Below, piece by piece: positions 46,034-60,200 of a stretch of DNA of 64,000 bases (positions within the stretch are counted from its first letter, which is position 1; each line of letters begins with the position of its first letter). The translations under genes were made by a program, and so were the position numbers. The DNA is taken from positions 4,643,447-4,707,446 of the forward strand of contig CM076669.1 in assembly GCA_038496675.1 (NCBI GenBank), read 5' to 3'. The notes under the pieces are model-generated. The model was not told the origin of the DNA and made no database searches. It was given only the letters and a program-made list of their open reading frames with translations. Origin of the DNA: Rachycentron canadum (Eukaryota > Chordata > Actinopteri > Carangiformes > Rachycentridae).

Positions 46034-48231
46034 CTGAGAGGGGAGGAGAGAGGGGAGAGGTGTAAGACCACAGTAAAAATAAAAAAATAAAAAATAAAAA
46101 TAAAAAACATGCACATGAACTTAGGCGAGTGGAATTGGCTGTGCTGTAGTTACAAATAGCTTGCATGGAAACAGAATTGCACTGCGTCTGATAGATTGCC
46201 ACGTGCATCCAGAATTATTGGGGAATTTTGGCAGCTGGAGCGTTCCCAACATGCCTGCACATAGCAGTAGTGCTTGAAATACCACATAGTGAATGTGTAG
46301 TACGGCGGACTGAGGCGCTGTGCCGCAATGCAAAAAGCTAAGAATTAATTCCCACATTCAAAACCTGCTCTTACTTAAAAGTCAGCTTTGTACATTAGCC
46401 AAATATTTTCGCATGTGTGATAAATCAAACCACAAACACAACGTACAGTCTCCTCTTACACTGAGCAGCTGATGAATTGCACGATTAAAATAAAAAAGTA
46501 AAACAGTTATGCCTGCCAGCTCACTTTGCACCCAGAGTTTGTCCTCTTCATTTTTTTTAATCCAAATCATTAGGAACTTGCTACAACATGCTACACATCA
46601 GGCCAGTCTGCATTAAAAAGGCTTGTGTTAGCCACTCACCAAAAAAAAAAAAAAAAAGAAAAGAAAAAGAAACACTGATGATCAGCACATCCCTTAACTG
46701 TTACCAAAAGTGATCATGAGCACAGACAACAAAGAGTTCTCTTCTGGGATTTATGTTGGACTAGTCCACTTTCCTACCTGGTCTATGCACCCACTGGGAA
46801 ACTGCACTGCACTTGTGAAACCACCATTTCAGCAGAACAAACCATATACAATTGTGAAAGTGAATATATTTTAAAAAAAAAAAAGCAGCTTCGTGTGGGA
46901 GAGATCTAATTTAACATCTTGTGACTCAGGAAGTAGGAGATGTTGTGATTTTACCAACATCATGAAGCAGAATTAGCTCCAGGGTGGGCGTACTTTGAAT
47001 TTCCGTTATACATTTAATTAGCACTTGACTGTTTCGTTTGTAGAGTGGTGGTCAACGCCAAAGATCTGCAAGATCGAGACCTATAAAATCAATTTTAATG
47101 CATTTTGTAAGCAGGAAAATATTTGTCATTTTGTAATGTTTTCTTTATGTTTAAAGCATATGAATTTCTTTAAGATATAGTCAATTCTTTTTTTGTGTAA
47201 AGGCACAACCGTGTTTCCTGTCTCTTCTCTATTGTCTTCTGTCTAATTAAGAAGAAAACACCCCCCCCACCCAAAAGTCGGTTTTTAACTGTAAAACCCA
47301 CAACAACAACAAGCCTACCCAGAATATTCTTACTGTTGGGCAACACTGCAACTCACCAAGCCACTGCTGTTTCATAGACAACATGATCATCATATATTTT
47401 GAAGAAGTGGAAGAAGAAGTTTTAATGTGACATCTCAACTGTCACAGATGTGAAAACACAGATAATGTGTCTGGGTGAGCATGATCAAGTAAATGTTGTT
47501 TTAGGACCTTCTAAGATGGACATAATTGTATACTGAATATATTAAAGCAAACGGAACATAATTTATCCTCTGAAAGGGCAACAGCAGCTTTACTTGGCCA
47601 CATGCCTTAGAGGGAGCAAGCCATCAAGGGGGGGGGTTGTTACATTTCTGCTCAACAAAGCGGAGGAAGAGCAGCAGTGGGGAGCCCGCAGCGCACTTTT
47701 CATTCAGGACACACACGGGCTCTGAGGTTAAGAAGTTACCCCACATCAAAGACACATAACAAGGTGACCTGCAAAGCAGTGGTCAGAAATAAAGTCGTCC
47801 AGGGGGCCCAGAAAAAAAAAAAACAAAACTTGTTATTCATTTTCCAGTGTCTCTGCAGCGACCCAATGCGACCTAAACAAACCCTCCACTGATGGACAGT
47901 CATTGTAGTAAATAATGGTTAGAGATAACAGTTCAAATCCACAACAATCACCACTTAGCAATATTAAAACCAAACTTTGCCCCCAAACCCTTTACCCACA
48001 TCATTGAATGCTGTGCCTTAACTGCCCCCCCCTCCCCCCTGTCTCCTGGGGTTGCTATGACAACAAAAGCGTTGACAAGGGAAACAGATACACATGAACA
48101 CACAGCGGCCTCACGTTCAGGGCACACGACTATCTTGGCTGGAATCCTTGTCCAAATTTGGGCCGTTTACAACGCCGTACATGGCCAGAGATGAAGAGCG
48201 CCTGCAAAGGCCTCACTAAGCTTATCTGACA

Positions 48232-48266
<35 letters not shown>

Positions 48267-49135
48267 ACCTGGTCTGGCTGTGTGTGGTTCCCTAGGCACT
48301 TCTTCAGGTGCAGGTGGACTTCTTCAGAGAGTGGGTTTCTTTGACTTCATTGCAGCGGCCTGTGGTCTGCTGCTCTCGTCATTCGTGAAATGTCGCCGTC
48401 ACTGGTTTGTTAGTTGGACGCCAAGTTCGTGTGGCTAACTCTGTCTTAACACATGGCAGTTTGTGGTCCCTCATCCAGTGCTTTAAATATCAAGTATGGG
48501 GACAAAGGGTCAGTCAAGCCAGATTTATTCAGGCATACCAGTCACTCCTCATTTATCTCAATTTCACTATATTGATAGCAATCACTTCATTCTATTACAA
48601 TAGTAATTATGAGCTCTGTGTATTTTCCTCTGGAGGGTAGGTGTTGGACAGGTGCTTATTTTTCCCACAGGCATTCACACCCTTTGGCCACATTCAGGTG
48701 TTGCCATCTTGCTGTGCCCGTCATCCAGAGATTCGTTATAATGTTGTTTACTTTCTTGTGGGAGTCAAAATAAAGGCGAGTGACCCTTATGGGAGGCCCA
48801 TAGGCAACACCAAGGCAGTAAGTGAAACCTAGTTGCCTGGCTGTGAAACAATGAGATGACTTTTTTTTAATGTAGTCCCTCTTCCCTTTTTTTGGTTCTT
48901 GTGTTTGCTTTTTTTTTTTAAACAAATAAAAGCCCACAAGCTGACAAGTTTTTCTAAGCAACTGATTCATTTATTAAAAGCACAAAAATGAGTGAAAGAT
49001 ACATTTAATAGTCTGTTGTGTCTTTCTGCAACACTGTCTTTCTTTTGTGCATCACAAACACACATGATGGACTACTACAATCACATGTTCTGTGTATTGT
49101 ATCTAAGTATTAACTTAAACAGAGGATATAAGGAT

Positions 49136-49138
<3 letters not shown>

Positions 49139-49167
<29 letters not shown>
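49139..49167. repeat. T29 homopolymer
   Basis: The longest homopolymer run in the window, in PPP1R12A intron 1. Confidence 0.9.
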
Positions 49168-49172
<5 letters not shown>

Positions 49173-52100
49173 TGCGACTGCTGTAAAATTACATGAAGCT
49201 GAAATAAAAGACTGCTGCAGCTTTCTGCCTCTCATCTAAGTCCTCCCCCCTCAGTCATTCCCCACACACTCATTATCTCTTCAAAGTCTTCTCCCTCTCT
49301 AAGAATGGAAACAAGCCCCTTAAGGTGAACGCAGCTCTGGCTGTAACCTCCCTCCTCGGTGCGTCACCAGCCTTTCGCCACTGGCTCCGCCCAGCAGCTA
49401 GTGCAGTCCAACAAAGGTAATCCCTTAATGGCTGTAATTGTCTGAGCCTGACAGGTGCCAGAGTTACAGCCTGCATCATGAGTATGCCTAGTATAGTGGC
49501 CAGAGGGGTAGGAGAAAGAAGAGTAGAAAGTATCCCAGCATCCTGTGTGTTTTAGTCTCTAATAGCCTGTAATGCACCTTCGAATGTAATGCTGGGGGGG
49601 TGGGGCAGAGAAGCACAGTAATGCACATTACACTAACATTGTGGACAAAGCAATGGTTCATAGAAATCTACAAAGACAAAATATTTGATACTTGACAGCA
49701 GGCAGAGGGAGTGAGTCAGTGTATATGGGGATGATGAATGAGGATCTGACTATTAATTAAAGTTAAATAAGGAAACACTGTGGGCTTAATCCTGTCTCAC
49801 ACATCACAATCAGCCCCCTTTAGTCACATATAGGACCTGTGCTGAGTTCACACGGAAACAGTCAGACATGTAGTGACTCACTCTTAAGCACAGACGTTGC
49901 CATTTAAACCTGTTTGGCCAGTGAGAGAGGATGGAGGAGGCCTTGCATTAAGATGGATGGCACCACACAGTAAAGTAATAGGTATGAAATACACAGCGAC
50001 ACAATATCCTATATGCGTGCTCAACAAGAAAATTAAGTTATACGGCTAAAATAGACAGTGCCTCACAATTAGGATAGATTCTTTATATATTTATATGGAT
50101 TAACTATATTACAATATTTATATGCTTGGTCCAGACTTTGTGTAAATACTAGCTGCATAGACTTTGCTAGACAGGACTATAGAATAAGTCGTTGCTTCCC
50201 TTTCAGATGAAAACTACCCTTTAATGGAAACAGGCTTCTGGGAAGTTGACGTAACAGCAAAAACAGAATCAAGTACTAAACTAATCAATGGACACAGGAC
50301 GCTCCATTTGATTGGTCGATAAGAGTTTGATGCACATTGTGTGGCCTGCATCTGCAAAACAGTATATTTATGCGCTGTTTATCCATTAGCCTCCGTGCGA
50401 TGGGGTTAGCAAATAAACACTAATTTCTAATTACAAATTAATTGAGGTTCAAAAGATCCACATCAAGCTCAATGGCAGTCAAGGGTCCAATTAGATAAAA
50501 ACCAAAGATCCAGAAAAGGTTGGTGTCATTAAACATTTTTACTGAGAGGTTGAAGAGAAATGTTGTCAGTATTGCAAAAGTCCAATGTGGCGAAATGGGG
50601 AGTGTTTATCATAACACCACAGGCAATCTCATGTTTATACTGGAGAAATGGACAGTGCAGCAGGATCTACTATATTGCTCCTGCGGAGCTTATTTGATCA
50701 TGTAGGTTGTGACAGACCACTTAGCATCTTGTTTTACAACACAGTACCGCTCTCACCATGTTCTTTTCCAAATCCACAAAACATTGGCTCTAAATCACTA
50801 AACGTGTCTTCTGTGTTTATGAGCTCGTGCACTTTGGATGGGAGCACATTAAAATAAACATCAGATAGACGTCACTGCAAGGTCAGACTGTATTTTTCAA
50901 GAAAGATCTGGCCTCAAGTGGCACTTTGTGAAAGAGCAGGAGAGAAGAACCTGTCCCCTGAGTCAGCCAAAGGGAAACATGACACAAAAAAATATAGGGG
51001 GAAAAAAAAAAAAAAAAACTGGCCTCAAAACAGTCAAACACACTACTGATATAGGCAAATATTAATGTTATCGTGTCATAAATGCTGGATATATGCAAAT
51101 ATCTTTGTGTTGGTGTAGAGCTCCACTTGGCCAACAACTTCCTAGGGAAAAAAAAAAAAGGTAAGCAAAGCACAGATATATATGCATCTCCTACTTCACA
51201 CGCTCAAGGAATCGCACCCATACAGGACTTTTTATAGGCACCATCAACAGATTAACATAATAAACTTTCCTAAACCGACGGCGATAAATATGGAGAAGAT
51301 TAAGACAGAAACAATACAGTGTCCATCATATGCACCGGTCTAATCCTGAAATAATAAGTAGGAATTAAAGCCCTGCTCCCTTGTAGTGCCGCAAAAGAAG
51401 ATGGGCTAAGCCATTCCACGGAGCGGCCAAAAAAATAAATAAATAAAAAAATTCACCCATGACACGCACCTAAGAAAAGAGCCCGGCCTGTTGCCATGAC
51501 AACAAAGCCAAAAAGAGAACATGGGTTCAGGCCTTGTCAGGCTTTTGTAAGAAACATAAATAAATAGAGAAAAGACTTCATTTTAAAGCACACAGGGGTT
51601 GCTAGGCCCTGAAGGCAGCGCAAAAAAGCAAACTCCTGTGAGACAACATCAAAAAACTAATGTTGAAAGGGGCATATCGAGGTGCCATCTTTGTTTTTTT
51701 AACATCTTGCAGGCATGACTTTTAACTGTTACCGGGGTGATTCTCATGACCTTTTATAGTAAAAAAAAAAAAAACAAAACAAAAAAATCTTATAGACGAG
51801 TGCTAATATTTCTCATAAGAATTTTCAGTTTATACTGTCATAAAAAAAAAAAAAAAACAAAGACATAAATAGCATTAAGAAACACAAGACCCAATCAGGA
51901 GATATTTAGCTGTGTCTTCACCATATACAACACAGTTACTTCTTTTTGCTGGAGAACAGATATCACACCATCACAGTAAAGAGGCTCAGACCAGATGACA
52001 TGTATAAATACTATTTTTTGGTCACATTCACAGTTTTAAAATTGTACATCTAGCAATGTTTAGAAAAAGATAATGTAAAACCTGCAGGGCACAGGTAAAA

Positions 52101-55100
52101 AAAAAAAAAAAAAAAAATCCACACTGGCTTACCTAGCTGGAAGGCCAACAACTTATTGTCCATGAGTTTTAAATTAACACAGCCTCAACCCATAAACACA
52201 GAGGGACAATTAGATTATTCTCAAGTTTTTCACCATATGCTTCACTTCAAACTAACATCCCAGACAAAACACTTTAAAAGGGCAGTCTTCCCCTGCTGTA
52301 GTAAAGGGGTATAGCTACTGTGTGTATAAGAAGGGCAGGTTTATTATCTAATGGGCCGTCGTGCAGAGAGCTCCAAGCTTAATTTAGCAGCACTCCACAT
52401 CAAGGAGACACTTGAAGACCCCTCCCCTCCTTGACTTCCTTTAGTATCACCCTCAGATGGCCAACTCAAGCACCCTGCAGAAATGCTGCTGCTATGGCGC
52501 CTGTACTTTTTACTGCTGAGAGTGGAACTCAGCGGCGAGGCAGGCGGCTCGGTCCATTGTGTAGGCAGCTATTCTGCTTTCAATGACAGTATCAATAGTG
52601 CATGCCCATGGTAACGCCCATGACTGACGACAGTATGTTTTGGTGGTAAGGGACATCATGACAATCAGTTGGTACCACAGACGGAGCTTCTGCACAGTCC
52701 TATGTTATTAAGTAAAATGCTAATTCAGTGTTATCCTCCTGCACACTATTTTGATAACGTGTTAAAATATGGAAATTATTATCAGCCAAACGAGGTGAGG
52801 AACGAGAATATATATAGAGAGAGTATTTATATCAGGTTGAGCCATAGAAGTGATGAATATGTATTTTAAGTGTCAGTCAGTCTGCAAATATGAATAAATA
52901 TAGGTTTATTCTAATTGTTCTAATAGTTCCTTGTTCCTGATTTACTGAAAGAAAAGCAGCTCAACAAATCACACTATTAACCACCCAGTGAAAACATGAT
53001 TTAATTTAGACACAAACATTTAAATTATTTTGAATTTACTTGGCTTTCCCTCGTATCAGCAAATCAAGGGAGCACCTGAAGCTCTCCGCTCACCAACGGA
53101 GCAAACTCTCCTCCTGTCCACTATACCCATCTTACTTGTTACATTGTTATTAATCCTTTTTCACCATGTCTCACCCTGCATACATATCTAGCGATGCACA
53201 GCTTTAGGTTAAGCCCTTATTTGCCAATGGCGGCAAATGGAATTTCATTTGAGATGCTCAAAGTGTTGAGTAATGTCATTCCCAACTCAACAGCAACATG
53301 TCTTTTCAGGGACAATGTACAGATTCCTCTGCATAATCCACGGGCGTCACTGTCAACAGTTTTTAGAGGGACAAGTCAACTTTCCACTGAAGAAATAGTC
53401 CCAATGAAAACTCGCCACAGAGACGTGGATTATGCTACAGTCACTAAATGTGAGACCTACAACAGCAACAAACCAACAGATTATCACAGCAATGGGGGGG
53501 GGGGACTGTTTAGTTTTCTAACAGCTGTTCAAACCCCCAACCCCACAGAGAGCTTGAGTCACTCTCACTACGATTGTGATGAGGACTTAGACTGGGCTCA
53601 AAGCACCAAAACAACCACAAGACGGTCTGTGCGTGGTGTGTGGAGAAGAGAGATTATATCATTCCCATTCTTTCTAGGAAAACATAGTAAAAACAAAGAC
53701 CATTTTCTTGTTTTTGCCATTCCTCACAATCATCTGAGATCTCTTCAGTTTTCCTCCAAGGTGTGATGTGGGGGGAGTTAAAACTGCTGTAATTTCTGTG
53801 GTGAGCTTGTTGTCTTACTTAGATGCTCAGGGCATCCACAACAGATCTCAATAACAGACGACTCGTTTCGTTCTCCCTCAGAGCTTTTCTCCCATATAAA
53901 GCAACAGTATAGACACCATAGCAGAAGCTCAGAACCAGCCTCTCTTGCCTTAACTCTCTCTCCCTCCCCCTCTAGTAGTACAACTTCTCTCTGCAACCAC
54001 CTATCCAGTAAGCAGCAAGGCTCTGGACTAGCATACCAGTGGAGAAATTCCCAGATAAGTAATACTCCTAGCCTTGGGGCTTCAGGCATCAGCGATCTGG
54101 CCACTCCTCGTGGGCTACGTCATCGGCTCAGAGGCGCGCAGCCACTTCCACAAAAGGAATTCCTTCTTACCGCCTGCATGTAAGTATGAGTGCGTTATGT
54201 TTCTGTGTTTGCATATGTGTGTGTGTGTGTGTTAGACAGATTAGCCCAGACCCAGGGAGGTGGGGTGAAAAGGTTTAAATGAAACTGGAAATACAATAAA
54301 CCAGACATGCAAAATAGATTTACAATATGATTGGTAGAACTGTTTTTGCAAAAAAAAAAAAAAAAAAAAATACTATGGCATGAAGGTTCATTCTGAAGGT
54401 GCTGTACATCTGTGTGTGTCTGTGTTTACGCCTGAGACAAAGAGCTCACAGCTTCTGTGCTATTGGTAGGGTTCAGGAGGCTAGCGGGTACGAGGGGGAG
54501 GGTTAGAGCGCTGCAGGGCGACCAGCTGGGTCCCTCCACTAGATGAGCTCTGTTGGGAGCTGTAACCAGACTACACACACACACAAACACACACAGCCTT
54601 TGCCTTCAGTACTCTAGCTGCTGCTGCTACCGAGGACGACCATATATGGCCCTGGGATTCCCATGGAAAAAGAAGACCGGGATTGAGGAAGAGGGGGGAA
54701 AAATGCCGGTGAGATTGTAACTGTATGTTTCACTTGGACTTTCGCTCAGCAGCCAAAACAATAGCCCTACTTGAGAGCCAAGTTTGTTTCCATGTGAGGG
54801 GTCCAAAGGCAAGAGGGGGCACCAGGGAGGGAGAGGCAGAGAGGTCAGATAGCCACGGAGAGATGGCAGAATACAACCTCTGTTGATATTTCCATATAAT
54901 GGAACCCTTATGTGGAGGCTACTATACAGAGGACAGAAGATAGCTCAGTCAGCAGTCACTGACAGTCAGTCAACTAAAGAGGCATTGAGCATGGTCCACA
55001 GTACAGCCCCGCCCCTCCCCCCCCCCGTGTACTGGCAGCATGTCACCGTTCACGCCAACAAGCTCCAAACCAACGAGGTTAAACGGATAGTGTGGATGCC

Positions 55101-55605
55101 AGGGTCTGCCCCACAGGCACTCTACCAATTTATAACCATTACCAGCACAAATATGGATCGCCACCAGAGTAATCACAACGCATGCTGAATCGCTAGTACA
55201 CTGTCACGCAAGAGACCAAGAACCAATTCCGCCGTTTTGAAGGGACCGAAATAAGCGCAGTGTAATCTACACCAAAACTACAATAAACTACTCACGTGGA
55301 AAAAGGGCTCAATAAACCCAGAATTGAACATTAGATCCGTTCAGAAATCATAGGAAAAAAAAAGAAAGACAAACCTGCAGCCCACAGCAAGACTGTAAAT
55401 CAGGAGTGAAATTTTATTTATAAATAGTAAAGCAATGATAAAATAATGCAGTGCAGAGCCCACTCATTTATATATAAGAAATTATACACAAAAAAAAAAA
55501 CATCTAATCTAATTCACAAAAGCACAATGTAAAAAAATATGGGGCATACTTTTGCCTGGTTCTATGTCAATTACTGGGAAAGGCAGTGTAGATAGCTACA
55601 TGCTT

Positions 55606-55607
<2 letters not shown>

Positions 55608-55638
<31 letters not shown>
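55608..55638. repeat. (TG)n microsatellite
   Basis: About 15 TG units followed by TATATATG and further TG in intron 1. Confidence 0.95.
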
Positions 55639-55645
<7 letters not shown>

Positions 55646-56889
55646 GTGTATGTTGGGCTAGCGTCAGTGATAAAAGCAGAGGGAGTGGAAGAAGTAGGCT
55701 CACTAGTGGAGCCTCAAAGAGGAAATGAGAAAAATAAACAGCCACTTCCTGTTCCTCTCTGGCCTGAAATCTCCAACACCCCGATCCCTCCTAACATCGC
55801 CACCTCAGTAAGGAAAAATGAGCAATACCCCTGTTCGCCCCCAAGTTCTGGGCCTGAAAACGCACAGCACAAGTGTATTTGTTTTTATGGTCCTTCAAAA
55901 CAACCATATAAGACACAAGGGGGTATTAATGCAAATCCTAAGCAAGTTTCTTATACGATTATTAATGATTAATCAATATCTGCTCTTGAGAACACATACA
56001 GCTGATGCCCCAGGGATGAAAAATGATGTATACCAACTGTGTTTTGTAATCATCAATTCATGACTGATTAACAGTCCTGTACGGTGGTTTAAGATCACCA
56101 AAATGTACTCATCAGAAATATAATTTCAACACGAACTGTAAAAACACATGTGCCCATTTCTTGAGGATCATAATTCGGCTGGGTCTCTGCCCTGCGCTGT
56201 AATGAATTCGTAGTTCACTATACAGCAGCTTGAGAGGTTTTGGTTCATTAATTATTCATTTAACAGTAGATTAACAAATCAGTTTGATTGGACTCAGTGA
56301 CCTGACTTTCATGCTCTATAAAACATGGAATACTGTCTGAGGTCACGGCGATGACTTAATGAGTGCCTTGATTTGAAATTAGCCTTATTGAATTGTATCC
56401 CCCACCCACCCACCCTTTTTGAATGAACAATCTGTTGTTAAACAGAATTATCTGCGCCATTACTAGGAAATGCTCATTTCAATAAAAGCCAATTTTTCTT
56501 TCTTCCCTAGCAATATTTAAAAATATGAAAAACGTATAACAAACATTAACTCCTAACACACAGGCCATACTCAAGTAAGTCCATTTAACTCACAAGACAA
56601 AGTACTTAGACTGTCAAGGTCCAGGCCCATTTACTGACACTGCTATTTGTCTGCAGTAAGAGTATCACTTGCATGCTCTTGCTCACAAGAACACTAATGG
56701 GGTAGCATCACTGCAAATAGGTTCATTCAATCTCATGACCACGCATGGATCAGGGCTAACAAAAATCAATACCAATCAAGAATGAAGAAAGAACATTAAA
56801 CTTTGAGACAACATTGTGTTGGCTTATTATCTTATCAGCTGATATCAGCTTTAACAGGTAAAGCTGTATCAGGATAACAATCTCTTTAC

Positions 56890-57200
56890 CTGAGATATGT
56901 GCAGCATGTCTGAAAAGCAAAAGGGGAAATCGTGAATTTAGTTGCTCGTTGTTCCCGGGCGAGTGGAAGCATCAACTTTCCCAACTGAAAACGTAGGGAT
57001 ATCACGTTCCGCATCTCCAGGCTTAGCGATAACACAAAGTCTCGATTGTGCGTAATGAGACAATCACCGTGTTCACCTCTGCCCCTCGTTTCGTCTGCCG
57101 AACACGCAGCCATTTTGAGAATAAATGGAAAGAATGTAACCTCACCCTTCCACAGACAACAAGTGGACAGGCACCCTCGGCCTTAATTGTACTCGCTGCT
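56890..57200 (-). promoter_or_regulatory. CpG-rich patch with a candidate alternative first exon
   Basis: About 14 CpG dinucleotides fall in some 190 bp, far above the surrounding intron. On the minus strand an ATG in strong context (CAAAATGGCTGCG, also YY1-like) opens a frame that runs to a good donor ATCTCAG|GTAAAG at 56890. Splicing to PPP1R12A exon 2 would meet a stop at once, so any coding role would need another partner. Promoter activity is inference. Confidence 0.35.
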
Positions 57201-60200
57201 CGGTAAGACAATGAGAAACTCAGTTTCTGCATCCAGGTGTTCTCAGTTCAAAAGCAGCTCATAAAAAAAAAAAAAAAAAAAAAAAGTGTGAGGCATGACT
57301 ACCACCACACAAACAACAGCAGGATGGCTTCAAGAAGACCTGGCTTAAGTAAGAGACAGACACTATGTGCCACAGGGTGGAAAAAAAACAAAAAAAACAA
57401 ACAAGCTGAAGTCATCCCACAAACATTTCACTGCAGCTCAATACTATGCACAGCTTGGGAAAGTCGGTGTAGACAGTGAAGGAAGTGTTTTCCATTAATC
57501 TGTTACAGCACTTGCACAAAAATCTTTACAGGTAAGTATGTGTGCATGATATATATCTTTAATTTGATTATAAAGCTACAGAAGACCACCAATTCACTTT
57601 GTCCAACCTCTCTTGCCACTAATTCAATATAAAGTAATGCAAAGGCTATAAAAACTTAAGATCAAAGGGCGTCCCAACGCAGCACATGAAATGGGGCTTT
57701 TCGAGCAAGTTCAAGTCTGCGTCCGCAGCCTTGCCGTCTAGTCAGCGGCGCTTATGTACGTGGCAGCAGGTTTACTCCACTAAGGAATTCTCCTTACGAC
57801 CCCAGGTGAACCAGTTCCAACCTGCAGCGGCGCTCATCTGAAATACTTCAGCGAACCCTCACTGCCTCTGGTGGGGATGCCTCTGGCATTTCATCTCTGT
57901 TATGCGTTATCACAGCACATTCACACATAAGGTTGGGATGCATGCGATCTGTTCGGTGTTCAAAAGAATCTGTGCCGTTCTTAAAAAGCCAAACTTTTAA
58001 TGCGCAACTTATCGTAAAACATACACCATCTTTCTTTCAAGTCTAATTTAATTCACATATAATTAGGAAGCCTGACATGATTATTACAGACGCTGTAAAT
58101 GGTTGTTTTATACTCATTTTCCTTATTCGGGTTTCACTGCATCAGAGCAATTTGTTTTCAAAAGGGAAATACCTTAACAAATCACCCACGCTTTCAGAAA
58201 TGTTCTGTATCAGTACAGTACAGACCAAACAGTGTCTATTTTCAAAGTCATACATGCTATCTTGAAACGGCGGACGGGGAAACAACATTGACGTGTTGCA
58301 ATCAGCAGATGACCTGGCATGTTGCAAAGTACTGGCGCGCAAACGCCACAAGGACTTCCTGCTGTTGATTATGGGGTAGGTAGAGAGGCTGAATGAAACG
58401 GCAAGCGAGACAAGCCTGACAAGGAGAGACGTGCCAATTATACACAGGTAAAATATACATGTTCAGGGGCTCCAATTCTAAAATTAACACAGCCATCAAG
58501 CTCACTGAGGTTACAGTAGAGCTACGTGCACTGATTCACTGCAGGCAGGAATTCAGCATTGCATTGGATGACCTATGCTTCTGTGAAAGAAATGAAATTG
58601 AGGGCATCATGTTTAACACATATTGGTGCATCATAAGTGCCTTCTATATGAAGGTTAGCATACAGTGTAACAGCTTCAGGACTAACCTGCTGATTGAGTT
58701 GTTTTGTTTTTTGTTAAAATGGGAAAAGGGTGGCACTGGCAGAAAATATAAGGCACTCCTTAATCTAACTTCACTGTCCATCGACTATTGTTTCTATTGT
58801 TGTGTCACAGTTTGGTTGGCTTTAATCCATGTTGATCCAGACATGCTTTCTTCCCTGTATTCCTAACGTTGCTCCTACCATCTGTTTGAACTCAACAGAG
58901 AGGTTACAGTTTTCTATTGCAGGACCTGTTCCGTTTCATGTGGTTAATAATATCATGTTGCACTAATATTTCCCCTACTGCACCCTCAACACTGCAATGC
59001 TGCATGTGAGACTAATCATTCAAAGTTATGAGTAATGGCACCAAGAGGCTGAAGAAGAATACAAGCAAATTAAATGATGATTTGTCTCTTTTATGCACTG
59101 AACAGAACCAAATTACATGACTCAGACTAGGCTTCTGATTGTAGATCAGGTTTTGAAATGTGTGTCATTGGCAATGTTTCACAATCATAACTCGTGTGGC
59201 AAGCAGTAATTACATCTAAATATCAGCCATAACAAAATACCAAAACATGATAATAGCAAATTACTTCCAAGGAGGATTGACAGGATTGACAATTCAAGCC
59301 AGACAAAAAACAATAATCTCTAGACTGTCTAGATCCCAGCCTATAAATTATTAAGTTGCATCTTAATGTATTCTGCAAAATGTTAGGGATGCGTGAGTGG
59401 CAAGCTGCTACTGTAAGGCAGTCTTGAACTACAACAAAGAAACTGCAAGTCTTGTGCAACCTTTTACAAGAAAAGTGATGTGAAAGCAGACTTCTTCCAA
59501 AATCCAGACATCAAATGCGGCAAGACGGTATGGGAAGGTAAACTGGAGTGCAAATAGCATATTTTTTTTTTTTATTTCATTTTAAATGCAATTTGCCTTT
59601 ATCATATCCATTTTGTAGCCCATCCACCCACCAATAACCCTACAGCTGGTTACATCATGGAAGCAGCGGCTAAGAGCATCAATTCCACAAAAGAAAAGGG
59701 CATACTGGCTATATACACATTAACATCTTAGTACCATGTACTATATTTTAAGACCATCATATGCCACCTCATGACTACAGAATCTTGCTAATCTCTTCAA
59801 CAAATGTGTGATCAGAAATGCTTCCTCCCTCCAACAGCTTCCTGAAAGTATGTTGATTTTAATGGCCAAACATATCAAGTGTGGATTTACAATGGTTTAC
59901 ATTATTGTCTCAAATTTCAGTTCCCAATCAAACCGACATGCAAAAGAGCACTGCTTTGTCATCTGGGCTGATTTTTCTTAAACGTTTAGGCTGCATGCCT
60001 AGAATCTCCACAAGCTACTGAAAAAGTAAAAACAGCACTGTGCATTACATCACACCCTCAAAATATATAATTCTAGGTAGTCTTTATCCAACAGTCATCA
60101 AATCTGGGCGTTATTGTGCAGGATGATCATCAGGCTAAAGCACTGACAGATTTATGTGGATTAAGCCTGTCTCAGTAAGTCACTAACCTGTATCTTTATT

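Noticed and set aside
53778..54104. 108-codon minus-strand frame in intron 1
   Set aside because: No homology and no splice or promoter signals on that strand.
58459..58866. 135-codon plus-strand ATG frame in intron 1
   Set aside because: No recognised domain, AT-rich composition like the surrounding intron, and no promoter or splice context.
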